A DNA stretch of 64,000 bases from Calamus simplicifolius (GCA_900491605.1 UESW01004011.1:684479-748478); one strand, 5' to 3'. Positions 1-10,148 are shown, counted from the first letter of the stretch. Numbers and translations are program-made. The notes: generated from the sequence alone by a model not told the origin.

Positions 1-1
1 T

Positions 2-678
2 TCGCCTCCCTCATACTATAATCACGATAACGGTAAGCAATTCGACAACTCTAAGTTCCGCCAGTTCTGTGAGGAGCACGGAATCCGTCACCACCTCACC
101 TCGGTCGGACATCCACAAGCCAACGGAGCGGCCGAAGTAACCAACAGGACCCTGCTTCAAGGAATCAAAGCTCGTCTTTCCAGAGCCCAAGGCAGGTGGG
201 CGGACGAGTTGTACCACGTCCTATGGGCCTACTGCACCACCCCGAGGTCCCCACAGGTGAAACCCCATTCCGGATGGCCTTCGGTACGGAGGCCGTTATC
301 CCTGTAGAGATAGGCCTCCCTTCGCTGCGGGTGGAAAGCTACTCAGAGGAAGCTAGCGACGAACAGCTCCGCACCAACCTCGACCTGATAGAGGAGATTA
401 GAGAGAAGGCCCGGATCAGAGTGGCTGCTTATCAACAAAGGGTGGCCCGCTACCACGCCTCCAGAGTCAAAGGAAAAGCCTTCCTGCCTGGTGACCTTGT
501 TCTCCGGAAAGCCTCTGTTTCCAAACCACTGGAACAAGGAAAGCTGGCACCAAACTGGGAAGGCCCATACCAAGTGGCGGAGATCATTGGACCGGGAACC
601 TACAAGCTGCAAGATCTAAACGAAAAGTCTGTCCCCCGGACGTGGAACTCGGACAATCTCCGTAAGTATTATCAATAG
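2..678 (+). pseudogene. Ty3/gypsy pol, C-terminal integrase segment (frameshifted)
   Basis: The translation from position 2 contains DNGKQF, HHLTSVGHPQANG and AAEVTNRTLLQGIK. These carry the second Asp and the Glu of the integrase DDE triad and the usual PQANGAAE block. From about 257 the frame continues as TGETPFRMAFGTEAVIP, then a GPY/F-like C-terminal module (GDLVLRK, GKLAPNWEGPYQV) and a stop at 676-678. The two halves are in different frames; the switch lies at the CCCC of 249-252 after WAYCTTPRSP, where one base appears to be missing. No chromodomain follows, which fits the Tat lineage. Only the distal part of the catalytic core is in the window. Confidence 0.88.
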
Positions 679-830
679 GGTATGTCCTCTATAAGTCCAT
701 TTTTATATACCTTATTATACCTTCCTGTCGGCATGCGTTTTCGTAATTTGCAACGAGAATCATCATGCATTACATTGCCAAAGATTGCGAAAAGAAACAG
801 GTGCTGCTCACCAATCTCGGCACGACCGAG

Positions 831-1618
831 TTACCTATCTGAACAGGAAATCTCCGAACCTCGGCTGGGCGAGCAACAAATTCTCCGAACCTTGGCAGGA
901 CCAAGTAAAAAATTCTCCGAACCTTGGCAGGGCCAAGTAAAAAAATTCTCCGAACCTTGGCAGGGCCAAGTAAAAAATCTCCGAACCTCGGCTGGGCCGA
1001 GCAACAAATTCTCCGAACCTTGGCAGGGCCAAGTAAAAAATCTCCGAACCTCGGCTGGGCCAAGCAACAAATTCTCCGAACCTTGGCAGGGCCAAGTAAA
1101 AAATCTTCGAACCTTGGCTGGGCCGAGTAACAAATTCTCCGAACCTTGGCAGGGCCAAGGAAAAAATCTCCGAACCTCGGCTAGGCCGAGCAACAAATTC
1201 TCCGAACCTCGGCTGGGCCGAGCAACAAAATCTCCGAACCTTGGCTGGGCCGAGCAACAAATTCTTCGAACCTTGGCAGGCCAAGTAAAAAATCTCCGAA
1301 CCTCGGCTGGGCCGAGCAACAAAATTCTTCGAACCTTGGCAGGGCCAAGTAAAAAATCTACGAACCTCGGCTGGGCCAAGCAATAAATTCTTCGAACCTT
1401 GGCAGGGCCAAGTAAAAAATCTCCGAACCTCGGCTGGGCCGAGCAACAAATCTCTGAACCTTGGCAGGGCCAAGTAAAAAATTCTCCGAACCTTGGCAGG
1501 GCCAAGTAAAAATCTCCGAACCTCGGCTGGGCCAAGTAACAAATTCTCCGAACCTTGGCAGGGCTAAGTAAAAAATCTCCGAACCTCGGCTGGGTCGAGT
1601 AACAAAATCTCGGCATGC
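831..1618. repeat. Hairpin minisatellite array A1 in the Tat 3' region
   Basis: About 24 tandem units of roughly 31-34 bp. Two unit types roughly alternate: CTCCGAACCTTGGCAGGGCCAAGTAAAAAAT-like units (core CTTGGCAGGGCCAAG) and units with core CTCGGCTGGGCCGAG. Each core is an inverted repeat, so every unit could form a small stem-loop. Long open frames on both strands here are by-products of the repeat and are not treated as genes. Tandem repeats between pol and the 3' LTR are typical of Tat elements. Confidence 0.9.
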
Positions 1619-2306
1619 CCGAGCGACAAGATCCCCGAGCCTAGAAAGGGCTGCGATCTTTAAAGCCCCGGCCGAGACCGGAGTGCGTAAACTTTGGCCG
1701 AAGCCAAGGGCTACATTCTGCCGCTAGAAACCTCGGCCAAAGCCGGGGAGCGACCTTAGTTATCAAGTTCCTCAGGCCAACCGAGTGGTATTCCCGCGCC
1801 CTGGTCGCGCCCGACAACCAAATCGTCAGCCAAAAGAGCAAAACTCTCGCGCCTTAGCCGCACCCCAGGGCGTCGTTTGAAGCGGGGTAACTTCTCGAAT
1901 ACCCTAAAAATGAAAACGAAGGCAAAAACCTCCTGATACTCCGGAAGAAGTAAAGGAGCTCCTTCTGAAGAACCGCCTAGGTCCGCCACTGGTCCAAACA
2001 GAGACCAGTAACCCCCCAAGAAAACTCGCGTTCGGACTCGGGCAGCTCACAAGCCCCAACTAATCTAAACGGACTCTTAAACTATGTTCAAATTCGGGTG
2101 GCCTACGTGCCCTAAACGAAACCCGCCCGTGATATCCTAAAAATCAGCTCGGACTTGGGCGATTGGAAAGCCCCAACCAACATTCGCAAATGTTCTGGGA
2201 ACAGCGGAATACATAGTTTGATAAAACTTCATATTAATTAATTTAAAAGGGGGGAAAGACAAAGGCAGCGAAAGAAAAGAAAAAGAAAAAGAAGAAGAAG
2301 CCCTTG
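1619..2306. other. Non-coding spacer with degenerate hairpin units
   Basis: No convincing gene. Between about 1655 and 1756 there are diverged relatives of the array units, such as CTTTGGCCGAAGCCAAGG and CTCGGCCAAAGCCGGG, still with inverted-repeat arms. The stretch 2245-2305 is strongly purine-rich (GAAAGAAAAGAAAAAG type) and lies just 3' of the minus-strand ORF that ends at 2307. Confidence 0.6.
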
Positions 2307-2615
2307 CTAGCTCTCACTATCACTCCCGGAAGCCAACAAGTCCTCCAGGCATTGGGAGAGCTCGGCGACTTGCTGGTGGAGTGACATTATTTCCTCCTTC
2401 TGCCGGTCCGCCACCCGGCGTAGGGCCTCAACCTCCCTCGTGGTAACATCGACATATTCTTCAACAACCCTCTCGAGCCGCTGGTGGCTCGCGAGGGTCG
2501 ACGCCAGGCCCAGCCCGTCGACTGTAATAGTGGGACGGCCCCTCACCGGATGTAGCAGGCCATTAATCGCCGCCCTTAGTTCATCAGATGGTCGCTCTCC
2601 TCCTTGAGAAGCCAT
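2307..2615 (-). CDS. Small antisense ORF of the Tat element, 102 aa, coiled-coil-like
   Basis: An intact minus-strand ORF starting MASQGGERPSDELR and ending in an acidic Ser/Asp/Glu tail (LLASGSDSES). The middle and C-terminal parts are rich in Glu, Arg, Leu and Gln in a heptad-like pattern (VEEYVDVTTREVEALRRVAD), which suggests a coiled coil. A TATAAATA box lies 61 bp upstream of the ATG on the same strand. It is clearly related to the ORF at 4990-5300 (same MAS-GG start and an LAS-QRL-EYV-TREV block). I do not recognise a characterised family; it may be an accessory antisense protein of this retrotransposon family. It could also be a domesticated remnant of a larger gene. Confidence 0.55.
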   Translation of the reverse strand: MASQGGERPSDELRAAINGLLHPVRGRPTITVDGLGLASTLASHQRLERVVEEYVDVTTREVEALRRVADRQKEEIMSLHQQVAELSQCLEDLLASGSDSES

Positions 2616-2675
2616 GACGAAAACTATTTTGAGACTGAATCAGAGGGGTGGCGAAAACCAGCACGCCCCCGTTCG

Positions 2676-2683
2676 TATTTATA
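2676..2683 (-). promoter_or_regulatory. TATA box for the antisense ORF at 2307-2615
   Basis: Read on the minus strand the sequence is TATAAATA, 61 bp from the ATG at 2615. That leaves room for a start site about 30 bp downstream and a short 5' UTR. The surrounding DNA is GC-rich, so the match stands out. Confidence 0.5.
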
Positions 2684-3104
2684 CTTGTCAGGCGAGTATT
2701 TCGATCAGTCGGGCCGTAACCACCGACCTATGAGAACTCACCACGTATCATCGCTTTAATTGGTGCCTGCAGAATCCGAAAGGTCGTGCCCCATCCCGAG
2801 TGAAATCGGTAATACGGACGGACTGTTCGGGAACCCCCCTGAACAGAGTATCTCCCGATCTGCCGGCCCCCCATAATAAATGCTCCCAACACTTCCCCAA
2901 GCTCTTTTAAGCTGGCCGCCTTTCGGAAATGTAAAAAAGAAAGAATTCCAGCACCTGGCAGTAATTCGTCCCCTCGGGAGGGGTAACGTCATAAATGGAG
3001 AGCATGACCATGCACCGCCCATTCCACCTTGACGCCCCTCACCGAACGCCGTAGGGACCTAGCATTATGACTCATGGTGGCGACTAAGTCACTTCTCCGA
3101 GCCC

Positions 3105-3345
3105 CAATTCTCCGAACCTTGGCAGGGCCAAGTAACAAATCTCCGAACCTCGGCTGGGCCGAGTAAAAAATTCTCCGGACCTTGGTAGGGCCAAGCAACA
3201 AATTCTCCGAACCTTGGCAGGGTCAAGCAACAAATCCTCCGAACCTCGTCTGGGCCGAGCGATAAATTCTCCGAACCTCGGCAAGGCCGAGCCATAAACA
3301 TTCGGGCTCCAATGGGGACGAGGCATAAATCTCCGAGCTTCGGAC
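3105..3345. repeat. Hairpin minisatellite array A2 (second block)
   Basis: About seven more units of the same family as 831-1618, with cores CTTGGCAGGGCCAAG, CTCGGCTGGGCCGAG and diverged forms such as CTCGGCAAGGCCGAG. It lies about 1.5 kb downstream of the main array, beyond the first small antisense ORF. The order array, spacer, small antisense ORF, TATA box therefore occurs twice (831-2683 and 3105-5385). Confidence 0.85.
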
Positions 3346-3775
3346 CAAGATAAGGAGCGTATTCTACCACCGAACAATCTCTAAACCTCCGTCTGATCAG
3401 GGCAGTTTGCAAGCCCCGACTAGTTCGGATAGCGCGGGATCCTCGCCTAAAAAATGAATGGGACGTCCTTGTATTCCACGGCCAGCAACAACAACTTAAC
3501 ACAGGAGAAATAGAGATTGAGAAACATAGCAAAACTTTCTTTATTTCATTGCCATCAAAACCAATTACAAATGCCTGAGAAGGCGTTACAAGAGCATTGA
3601 AATGCATAAAATAAAGACAAGTACAAGACTCGGGCAACTGCTCCAAAGCAGACCTGGGCAACTGTGATGCTCCGGCGTCCCGACCGATGAGCCGGATAAA
3701 CCGCAAATAGTCAGCTCGCGCCGATAATGGGCGGGCGACATGGACCAACCGTTGCGGCCAGCTTCGGTAAATAAT

Positions 3776-3803
3776 GATATCTCGGTGACCCAACCGAGAT
3801 ATC
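3776..3803. other. Perfect 10-bp stem inverted repeat
   Basis: GATATCTCGG and CCGAGATATC flank an 8-nt loop (TGACCCAA). The stem is perfect, and its CTCGG/CCGAG part matches the stem of the neighbouring minisatellite. No function can be assigned. Confidence 0.6.
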
Positions 3804-4375
3804 AGGGTGATTGGAAAGGGTGGACGGAATGTCACCCCTAACCACCCAACCAAGAGGCCCCCCGACGAGTAGGTAGGAAGCCCGCGGACCCTGGCGCCGG
3901 AACGCTCTCCCAAACCGAGTGTGTACGCCCCAACTTGCCCAAACTCCAAGGAAAGGTACCTGTGGGCGGCACACTATCACCCCCTCCCCACATGGCGAAA
4001 GATTCCCCAGGCGGGCGAGCCCAGGAATCCAAATCGGGGGAGGAGGAGAAGTTCAAGCGAGTCATGGGGAGCCCGCGTACACTTCCTACCGTACGTCCCC
4101 AAGGGGAACCACAAAGGTCACACGGAAGCACATATGTGCGCTCTCCGTGTGATCTCTGCGCCCTTTCTGTGCGCTCTCCATATGATCTCCGGGCTCATCC
4201 CCTAAGGGCAAGCCACTCTTTAGCAGCTCCTTCATCGCCCCAACTGTCCGGAGGCAAAGGGCTTATGAAAGGAAAGCTCGACCCTCCCACTCGCAACACC
4301 AGAGAAATGAGCATGGTGGAAACTCCAATGGGAAAGAAACTTTGGGGATGACCTAACACGACCCCTCTTTCCCCC

Positions 4376-4383
4376 TTTTTATA
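4376..4383 (-). promoter_or_regulatory. TATA-like sequence on the minus strand
   Basis: The minus strand reads TATAAAAA followed by GGGGG. The nearest downstream ATG (4312-4314, minus) opens only about 39 codons of unknown sequence. A possible third antisense promoter, but nothing recognisable follows it. Confidence 0.25.
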
Positions 4384-4989
4384 GGCAAAAAATGAACGGG
4401 AACAACTACCAAGGCCAGAAGCCCCGAGATTCAAAACACCTGGGCCATGCCTCCACGTGGCCTCCCAGGATGAAAGCAGCGCCCCGCTGCGTGCCGAGCC
4501 CATCGCCTGAACCATGACGCATGCAAAGATTTCCCTTTGATCCCGAATCACGGTTATTAAACGCAGAGAATCGCCCACTGATCTTACGGAAACTGACAAG
4601 GTTCAGGAGATCGTCCTACGAAAGTAACATCCTCCAATGGTAAACGGGTGCGTGCGCCATACGCTAAAACGACCTGCATGGAAAAAGACCAATGCCATAA
4701 AAGCCTTCCGAAAAGCACCGGAACAGCTTTTTGCTCCCCACAGAGCCGTATCACCAACTCCGGTGAAATAAAAACCGATCTACCTGTGGAACGGCAGAGC
4801 GCTGGCAGGATAGCAAAAAGCACGAAAACCGACTGTTCGTCGATGGCTTCCCGAGGAAGTTAATCGCTCGAAGAACTTGTGCAACAAAATTGAACATCTC
4901 AAAACGAAAATGAACGCGAGGGCTATGCAAACTATTCTTTCATTCACCGAAAAAGGAAGTAACAAAAGAAACAGAAAATACATCAGCCC

Positions 4990-5300
4990 TCACAGGGGCT
5001 CACCATCTTCTCCCGAAACCGCCGACCGTTCTCCCTGATCCGCCGCAAGGCTACCCGCCCGCTGTTGGAGAGACGCCATGCGCCTCTCTAGCGATCGTTA
5101 ACCCCACGAAGGTGCATGATCTCCCTGGTGGAGGCGATCACGTATTGTTCGGTCGCCTCCTGGAGTCGTTGTCGACTCGCCAACAAGGAGGCCAGGACCT
5201 CCCCATCGACGACGGTCTGAGTGCGTCTCCTACGAGCCCCCCAACGAGTGTTGGCATCTACTGGTGCTCCGGTTGACCTTCCACCATCCTTGGAGGCCAT
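4990..5300 (-). pseudogene. Second copy of the small antisense ORF (about 103 codons, one frame break)
   Basis: Starts at ATG 5298-5300 with MASKDGGRSTGAP and contains LASLLASRQRLQEATEQYV and ASTREIMHLRGVND, clearly paralogous to 2307-2615. At about 5090 the frame runs into a stop after VNDR. One frame over, the sequence continues as LERRMASLQQRAG to a TGA at 4990-4992, so one base appears to be missing. With that break bridged, its length would be almost identical to the 102-aa copy. The N-terminal region is more diverged and basic (RRRR). A TTTAAATA box lies about 78 bp upstream. Confidence 0.5.
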
Positions 5301-5377
5301 TCCGTCGGCGCAAGCTCGTATCAAGCTAGCAAAGGTCGTCGAATGAAATGGCCAACGATAACCGGACCCTCCATCGG

Positions 5378-5385
5378 TATTTAAA
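5378..5385 (-). promoter_or_regulatory. TATA-like box upstream of the second small antisense ORF
   Basis: The minus strand reads TTTAAATA at a spacing from the ATG (5300) similar to that of the TATAAATA box of the paralogous ORF. The equivalent position in both copies is the main support. Confidence 0.4.
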
Positions 5386-5477
5386 CCGATCCAAGCAAGA
5401 GATCTACCTGCTCCAGCCATCGGCCCTCGAGCCACCGACACAAGGTCCGCCATATGTCGCCGCTTGGGTAACCACTC

Positions 5478-5637
5478 TCATCCGTCGGCCCTAGCCGACC
5501 TATTTCACTCGTCGGCCCTAGCCGACCTACCTTGCCGTTGGCCCTAGCCGACCTACCTCACCCGTCGGCCCTAGCCGACTTATTCCGTCTGTCGGTTCAA
5601 GCCGACCTACCCTATCCGTCGGCCTTAACCGACCTAC
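5478..5637. repeat. Hairpin minisatellite array B
   Basis: Six units of about 27 bp built around GTCGGCCCTAGCCGAC, an inverted repeat GTCGGC-CCTA-GCCGAC, separated by CTACCT-type spacers. Variants such as GTCGGTTCAAGCCGAC and GTCGGCCTTAACCGAC keep the outer stem. It is unrelated in sequence to array A but has the same hairpin design. Confidence 0.85.
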
Positions 5638-5907
5638 TTTGTTCCTCAAGTTTTAATTAATCTATCGCATCGCTCAAACATGAACCGAACCAGATCGTCT
5701 CTCGGTTCACCAGACAAGGCTATCGCTCCGCCTTGGACCCAGCCAATGCGTTCCCTCGATCCTGAGATAAAAGCGACCAAACAGCACCAACAAGCCATAA
5801 GTCGCTTGCGATTGGGGCGAAATTTGGAGCGAAGGACCGCCCAAGAAAAAGCACTCAAATGGAAGCAGAAAGTTCATTCATTAAAAAACGTCAGGCAGAA
5901 TTACAGC

Positions 5908-8900
5908 TCAGGAAACAAAACGTAGAAGTGTCTTTTTAAAGGTTGGGAACCGCGTCAGTTCCAGGAGAACCCCCATTACATCTGCAGAGGCATGACTTGA
6001 TTCGCCCTTCTCAAATGCCTTAGCCTCCTCGACGGCAGTCTGCGAATGTCCTCCAGAAGCTGCGGCCTCGCCGGGACCCGGGGCGGCACCAAGGTCGGTA
6101 TCCGAAGCGTCGACGTACTCATCCTCCTCTTCACCCCGGAGTCACAGCGTCGAGAGCTTCAGCATCCAGGAAAGAGAGATCCCATTCTGGATGCTCGCTG
6201 GATATTTTATCTCTGCATTCTTCCACTCCGAGTTGGAAGGCGTCAGTACCAATTACGTCCTGTTCGCCCTTGAGCATGGCGAGTTGTATCTCAGCCTTGG
6301 CCACTTGGCCCCGCAATAAGGCAACTTGCCTCTCAGCTTCTGCGACCTGAGCCTGCAGAAAAACGGTTTGCTCCTCGAACTCGCCGGCCCGCGCCTCGAG
6401 TTCCGAACTCCTACCTCGGCTAGACGCAAGCTCACCTTGCAAAGCCCGATTGTCCAGCTCTAATTTTGCCATCTGCGAAGCCAGAAATCAGTCGGCATCA
6501 CGAGGAACCCAAAAAGGAAACTAAAAAAGGGGAAATAGGATCGTACCTCCTCCTTTTGTTGGGCCAAGCTTTTGGTCAGCTCCTCGGCCTCACCCCTGGC
6601 CCTCACTTTATCGGCCCTAACCAACTCGATCCTTTCTTGGAGAGTGTTAATCCTCGACTGCTTATCTTCGACCTCTCCCCGGGCTTGGGATAGCTCGCCA
6701 CTCAGCCGAGCTATCATCCCTTCGTGCCATTTAGCGCTGACTCTCAAGTCAGCGACTTCGCCATCACGCCGCTGCAGCTTCTCCTCCACCTCATCGAGCA
6801 TTCTGGCCAAGCGTTTTCTCTCGTCGGCGGCCTCCTTCCCCAGCCGCCCAGATTCTCATTATGTTCTTTCTGCAACGCCGCCACTTCCTCAGAATGCTTT
6901 GACTTAACTCGAGCCAACTCCAAGCACGCGTCGTCATTCTTTGCCAGGAGCCCCTGCAACTCCTCCACTTTACGCTTTTGCTTGGACGCTTCGGCTAGGG
7001 CGGCCTGATACGACGCCTTCATCCCCGCCAAACTTTTGTTGCTAGTGGCCAGAAGTTCCTCGAACTTCTCGGACACCTCTACTCGCGATCGGAGTTCGGC
7101 GCTGGCTCTCCTGGCCTGAACGCTGGCCCCCGTCGCCAAACTCAAACGCCAGCACATCGCCCGAGAAAGCAAAACACTCTACAGGATAAAAAATGAGTAA
7201 GAATATGCAATCAAGTCAACCGGAAAGTATCCACCACCCAAGAGTGGTGACTCACCCGCGAGGCGTAGGCCCGTGTCATCTTCATGAGGGTCGTATTGTC
7301 AATGTCGGAAGAAGATGGACACTTTCGGCCACGCCCTGCTGCCCGAACGCGGCATCAACCAACTCCAAGTCCGCAAACTTGTCCGCCGAGGGATCTGCAC
7401 CCGGGTACAAGGCCGACCTCATTAAAGCAGAAAACGCTTCCTCAACGCCCATGTTCGAGCTACTGGGCTGGCCGTCTCCACCCGAGGGGTCAACCCGGGC
7501 GACCTCCGACTGAGAAGCCTTCAACTTCCCAGCTTCTTCTATCAGAACTCTGGCTTGAGCCTCCTCAGATAATTCGGCCAACCCAAGCGCCAGCCTCCCC
7601 AAAACCCTTCTTGAAGGAGTCTCCATTGCGGGACTCCCGTCTCGCTGTGCTCCCTCTTCCAACCCGTCTCCTTCGGTCACAGTCACCTGCGTCTCCTCTG
7701 CAGGCTCTGCCGGAACCTCTATCCGGCTTGCTTCTCGAACCGCTGCGGGCGACCCAACGTCGCTACCCCCGGACTCTCCCGCAAGGGGCCCAAGAGGGAG
7801 CTCGCCCGGAACCTCACCAACTGCGGCCGCTCTCTTCCTCTCCTACTGAGGTCGGGGTAAACCCGCGGTTGGGGAAAGCCCCCCAGAAACGACGACTCCG
7901 CCGAATCCATCGCCGCTCATCTTTCAAAGGGGATGCGGCCGGAGGAGCCAATGGAATCTCATCCAAGCTATCCGATAGTTCCACCATAGGGGGACAAGGG
8001 ATCCCAGCTGTCCTCCTCAAATCCTCCCTCGCCTCCGGCGCTCCCGCCGTGGTCACTCCGGCATCCGGCGAGCATCTTACGGAAGTGCAAGCCCTCTTTT
8101 CGGGCCCACTTCCCTCCGCACCGCCGCTCTCCCCTGGGCGCTTGCCTCTCTTCCTCTTGGCAAGACTCGACCACGCGGACCTCTTGGCTGCAAGAGCAGA
8201 AGTATACAATTAAATCCAAACACGTTCGCCTGGATAACAAACAACGGAGAAGACGAAAGGGAGGACTCACCTTGCGGGTCCAGAGGACTAAGCCCGGCCG
8301 CAAAAAGAGCACCCTCCGATAGCAAGTCATTGGCCGAAAACACCTGGCCGTTGCGGAGGACGTCCAAATCTCTCTCCTCTTGCTCGGACAAAACCGGATG
8401 CGTTTCCGCATCCCGAACGAAATTTCCCCATCTCCGAGGGAAGTCGGAACCAATGTTCCCCTCAGTGATGACGAATCGACTCTTCCATCCCTTTATGGAG
8501 GACGGCTTATCCACGATCGTGTTGAAGGACCTCCGAGGTCCGATGTAAGGCCACTCCGATTTCCTCCCGGGTATTAAATGATAGCAGGCGCGGAAAAGAG
8601 GGAGAGTGGCGACGATCTGAATCTGATGGCACATTGAGATGAATCCGATGATACTCCGCCAGCTATTTGGGGCCACCATCGCCGGACAGATTGTAATGAG
8701 TCATGATTTCCTTCACCAAGGGATGGAGAGGAAACCGGAGGCCTGCTTTCAAGCTGTCTTCGTAAACGAAGACCCCATGCTCCAGATCTCGCGAGACCCT
8801 GTGTTCAGGTCCCGGCAATCGCAGAACGACATCTGGGGTATGCCATACCTCTGGCGAATCCTTCCCACATCCTCGGCAACGATCTCCATAGCTACGTCGT

Positions 8901-8916
8901 CGGGACTCATCGTCAT
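5908..8916 (-). pseudogene. Antisense gene (aORF) of the Tat element: gypsy-type transposon domain plus coiled coil
   Basis: On the minus strand from ATG 8914-8916 (MTMSPDDVAMEIVAED) the reading passes, with frame changes near 8780 and 8680, through FVYEDSLKAGLRFPLHP, VAPNSWRSIIGF and IKGWKSRFV. This is the conserved block of plant 'putative gypsy type transposon' proteins (Pfam Transposase_28, PF04195). A likely donor CAAG/GTGAGT lies near 8268. Later exons (about 8209-7814, 7686-7282, 7172-6810, 6810-6550 and 6472-6131) encode a low-complexity linker and then a long Glu/Arg/Leu/Ala coiled coil. The end is an acidic tail that changes frame near 6140 and stops at 5908-5910. Antisense ORFs between pol and the 3' LTR are known in Tat elements; their role is unknown. 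Intron limits are approximate. Confidence 0.65.
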
Positions 8917-9288
8917 CCTAGCCGAAAAAGCACCAGGCGAAACGGCGAACGTCGCAGAAGACGAGACTCTCCAGAAAACAGAATGAGAGAATATTGCAAA
9001 CAGATACAGCGCTGCTATCGCTTTGCTTCCCCCCTAAGGAAGCCATCTTAAGAAGGTGAGGCACTTCGCCGAGGCATCCGGAACCGCCTCGATAAACGCC
9101 GCATTAATCAGGATTTACTACATGGAGTTTCCCCAACCGTCGCCCCTGGAGGAGCCTTACCCACGAAGGCATGATGGTCCCGCCGCATTAATTAGGGCAT
9201 CATTGCGCGGGCTGTCTAAACCAGATCGTCCTATCCAAAGCGTGCCACCTGGACTTATACTCCCTATGCCCGAACCTACGCTTCGAAC

Positions 9289-9304
9289 TAGGGAGTAGAG
9301 GGCA
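9289..9304 (+). other. Polypurine tract
   Basis: TAGGGAGTAGAGGGCA directly precedes the TG of the 3' LTR. A purine-rich run here is the expected plus-strand primer for LTR retrotransposon replication and supports the LTR start at 9305. Confidence 0.7.
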
Positions 9305-9383
9305 TGTGTTGGGGGGTAAAATCGTTATTGCATCAATATTCGTGCGAGGAGGCTAAGACTGACCCCATCCCTTCGCCCGCCAT

Positions 9384-9858
9384 GGTGTCCCCGAGCTTCC
9401 CGTAGCTCGGCTCCCTCGAGTTTCCATAGATCGGCTTTCTCTGAGCTCCCATAGCTCGTCTCCCCCGAGCTTCCCGTAGCTCGTGTCCCCGAGCTTCCCT
9501 AGCTCGTGTCCCCAAGCTTCCGTAGCTCGGCTCCCCCAAGCTTCCACAGCTCGGCTCCCCCGAGCTTCCTGTAGCTCGGCCTCCCCGGGCTTCCATAGCT
9601 CGGCTCCCCCGAGCTTCCACAGCTCGGCTTCCCTGAGCTTCCTATAGCTCGGCTTTCTCCGGGCTTCCATAGCTCGGATCCCCCGAGTTCCCGTAGCTCG
9701 TCTCTCCAAGCTTCCATAGCTCGCCTCTCCCGAGCTTCCTATAGCTCGGTCCTCCCGAGCTTCCTGTAGCTTGTCTCTCCCGAGCTTCCTATAGCTCGGT
9801 CCTCCCGAGCTTCCTATAGCTCGTCTCCCCCGAGCTTCCATAGCTCGGCTTCACTGAG
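9384..9858. repeat. Hairpin minisatellite array C inside LTR U3
   Basis: About 20 tandem units of 22-25 bp of the form CCCCCGAGCTTCCATAGCTCGG. Each contains CCGAGCT and AGCTCGG around a 6-nt loop, so every unit is a potential 7-bp-stem hairpin. The array fills much of U3, upstream of the LTR TATA box. Open frames across it on the minus strand are repeat artefacts. Confidence 0.88.
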
Positions 9859-10140
9859 CGATCCACGATCCAATACTCACCTCCGCGGAACCTGATGCGG
9901 GAGAGCCTAGGCCTATCGTAACAGCATCCCAGGCAAGGAATCATGTTGAGGAGTGGCCTAGAACCTAACACGGCTACCTGGGACCTACGCACCTACCCGA
10001 TCTCAAGCCATCAAGGAGCTCTCCTAGCCATCGATCCCCTAACAAACAAGATATGGATCCCAACGGCTCGATTCGATCCATCACCGTATCCTAACAACCT
10101 TCGAACCTTCCAGAATGCGCTCAAGATCCAGGTGACAACC

Positions 10141-10148
10141 TATAAATA
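10141..10148 (+). promoter_or_regulatory. LTR TATA box
   Basis: TATAAATA lies about 300 bp before the LTR end and 280 bp after the U3 minisatellite. This is a plausible RNA polymerase II promoter for the retrotransposon, with transcription starting near 10170. Confidence 0.65.

Larger units (their letters stand above)
3346..4989. other. Non-coding spacer of the Tat 3' region
   Basis: No gene recognised. The stretch holds a perfect inverted repeat (3776-3803), a purine-rich stretch, a TATA-like sequence on the minus strand (4376-4383) and scattered short open frames without recognisable motifs. GC content is mixed. The DNA looks like the long untranslated spacers of Tat elements. Confidence 0.5.

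Noticed and set aside
682..1616. Long overlapping open frames on both strands with repeating peptides
   Set aside because: They lie wholly inside minisatellite A and exist only because the unit lacks stop codons in those frames.
9333..9841. Minus-strand open frame of 162 codons with SYRKLG/AELWKLG-type repeats
   Set aside because: A by-product of the LTR hairpin minisatellite; no start context, no domain, and it reads across U3.
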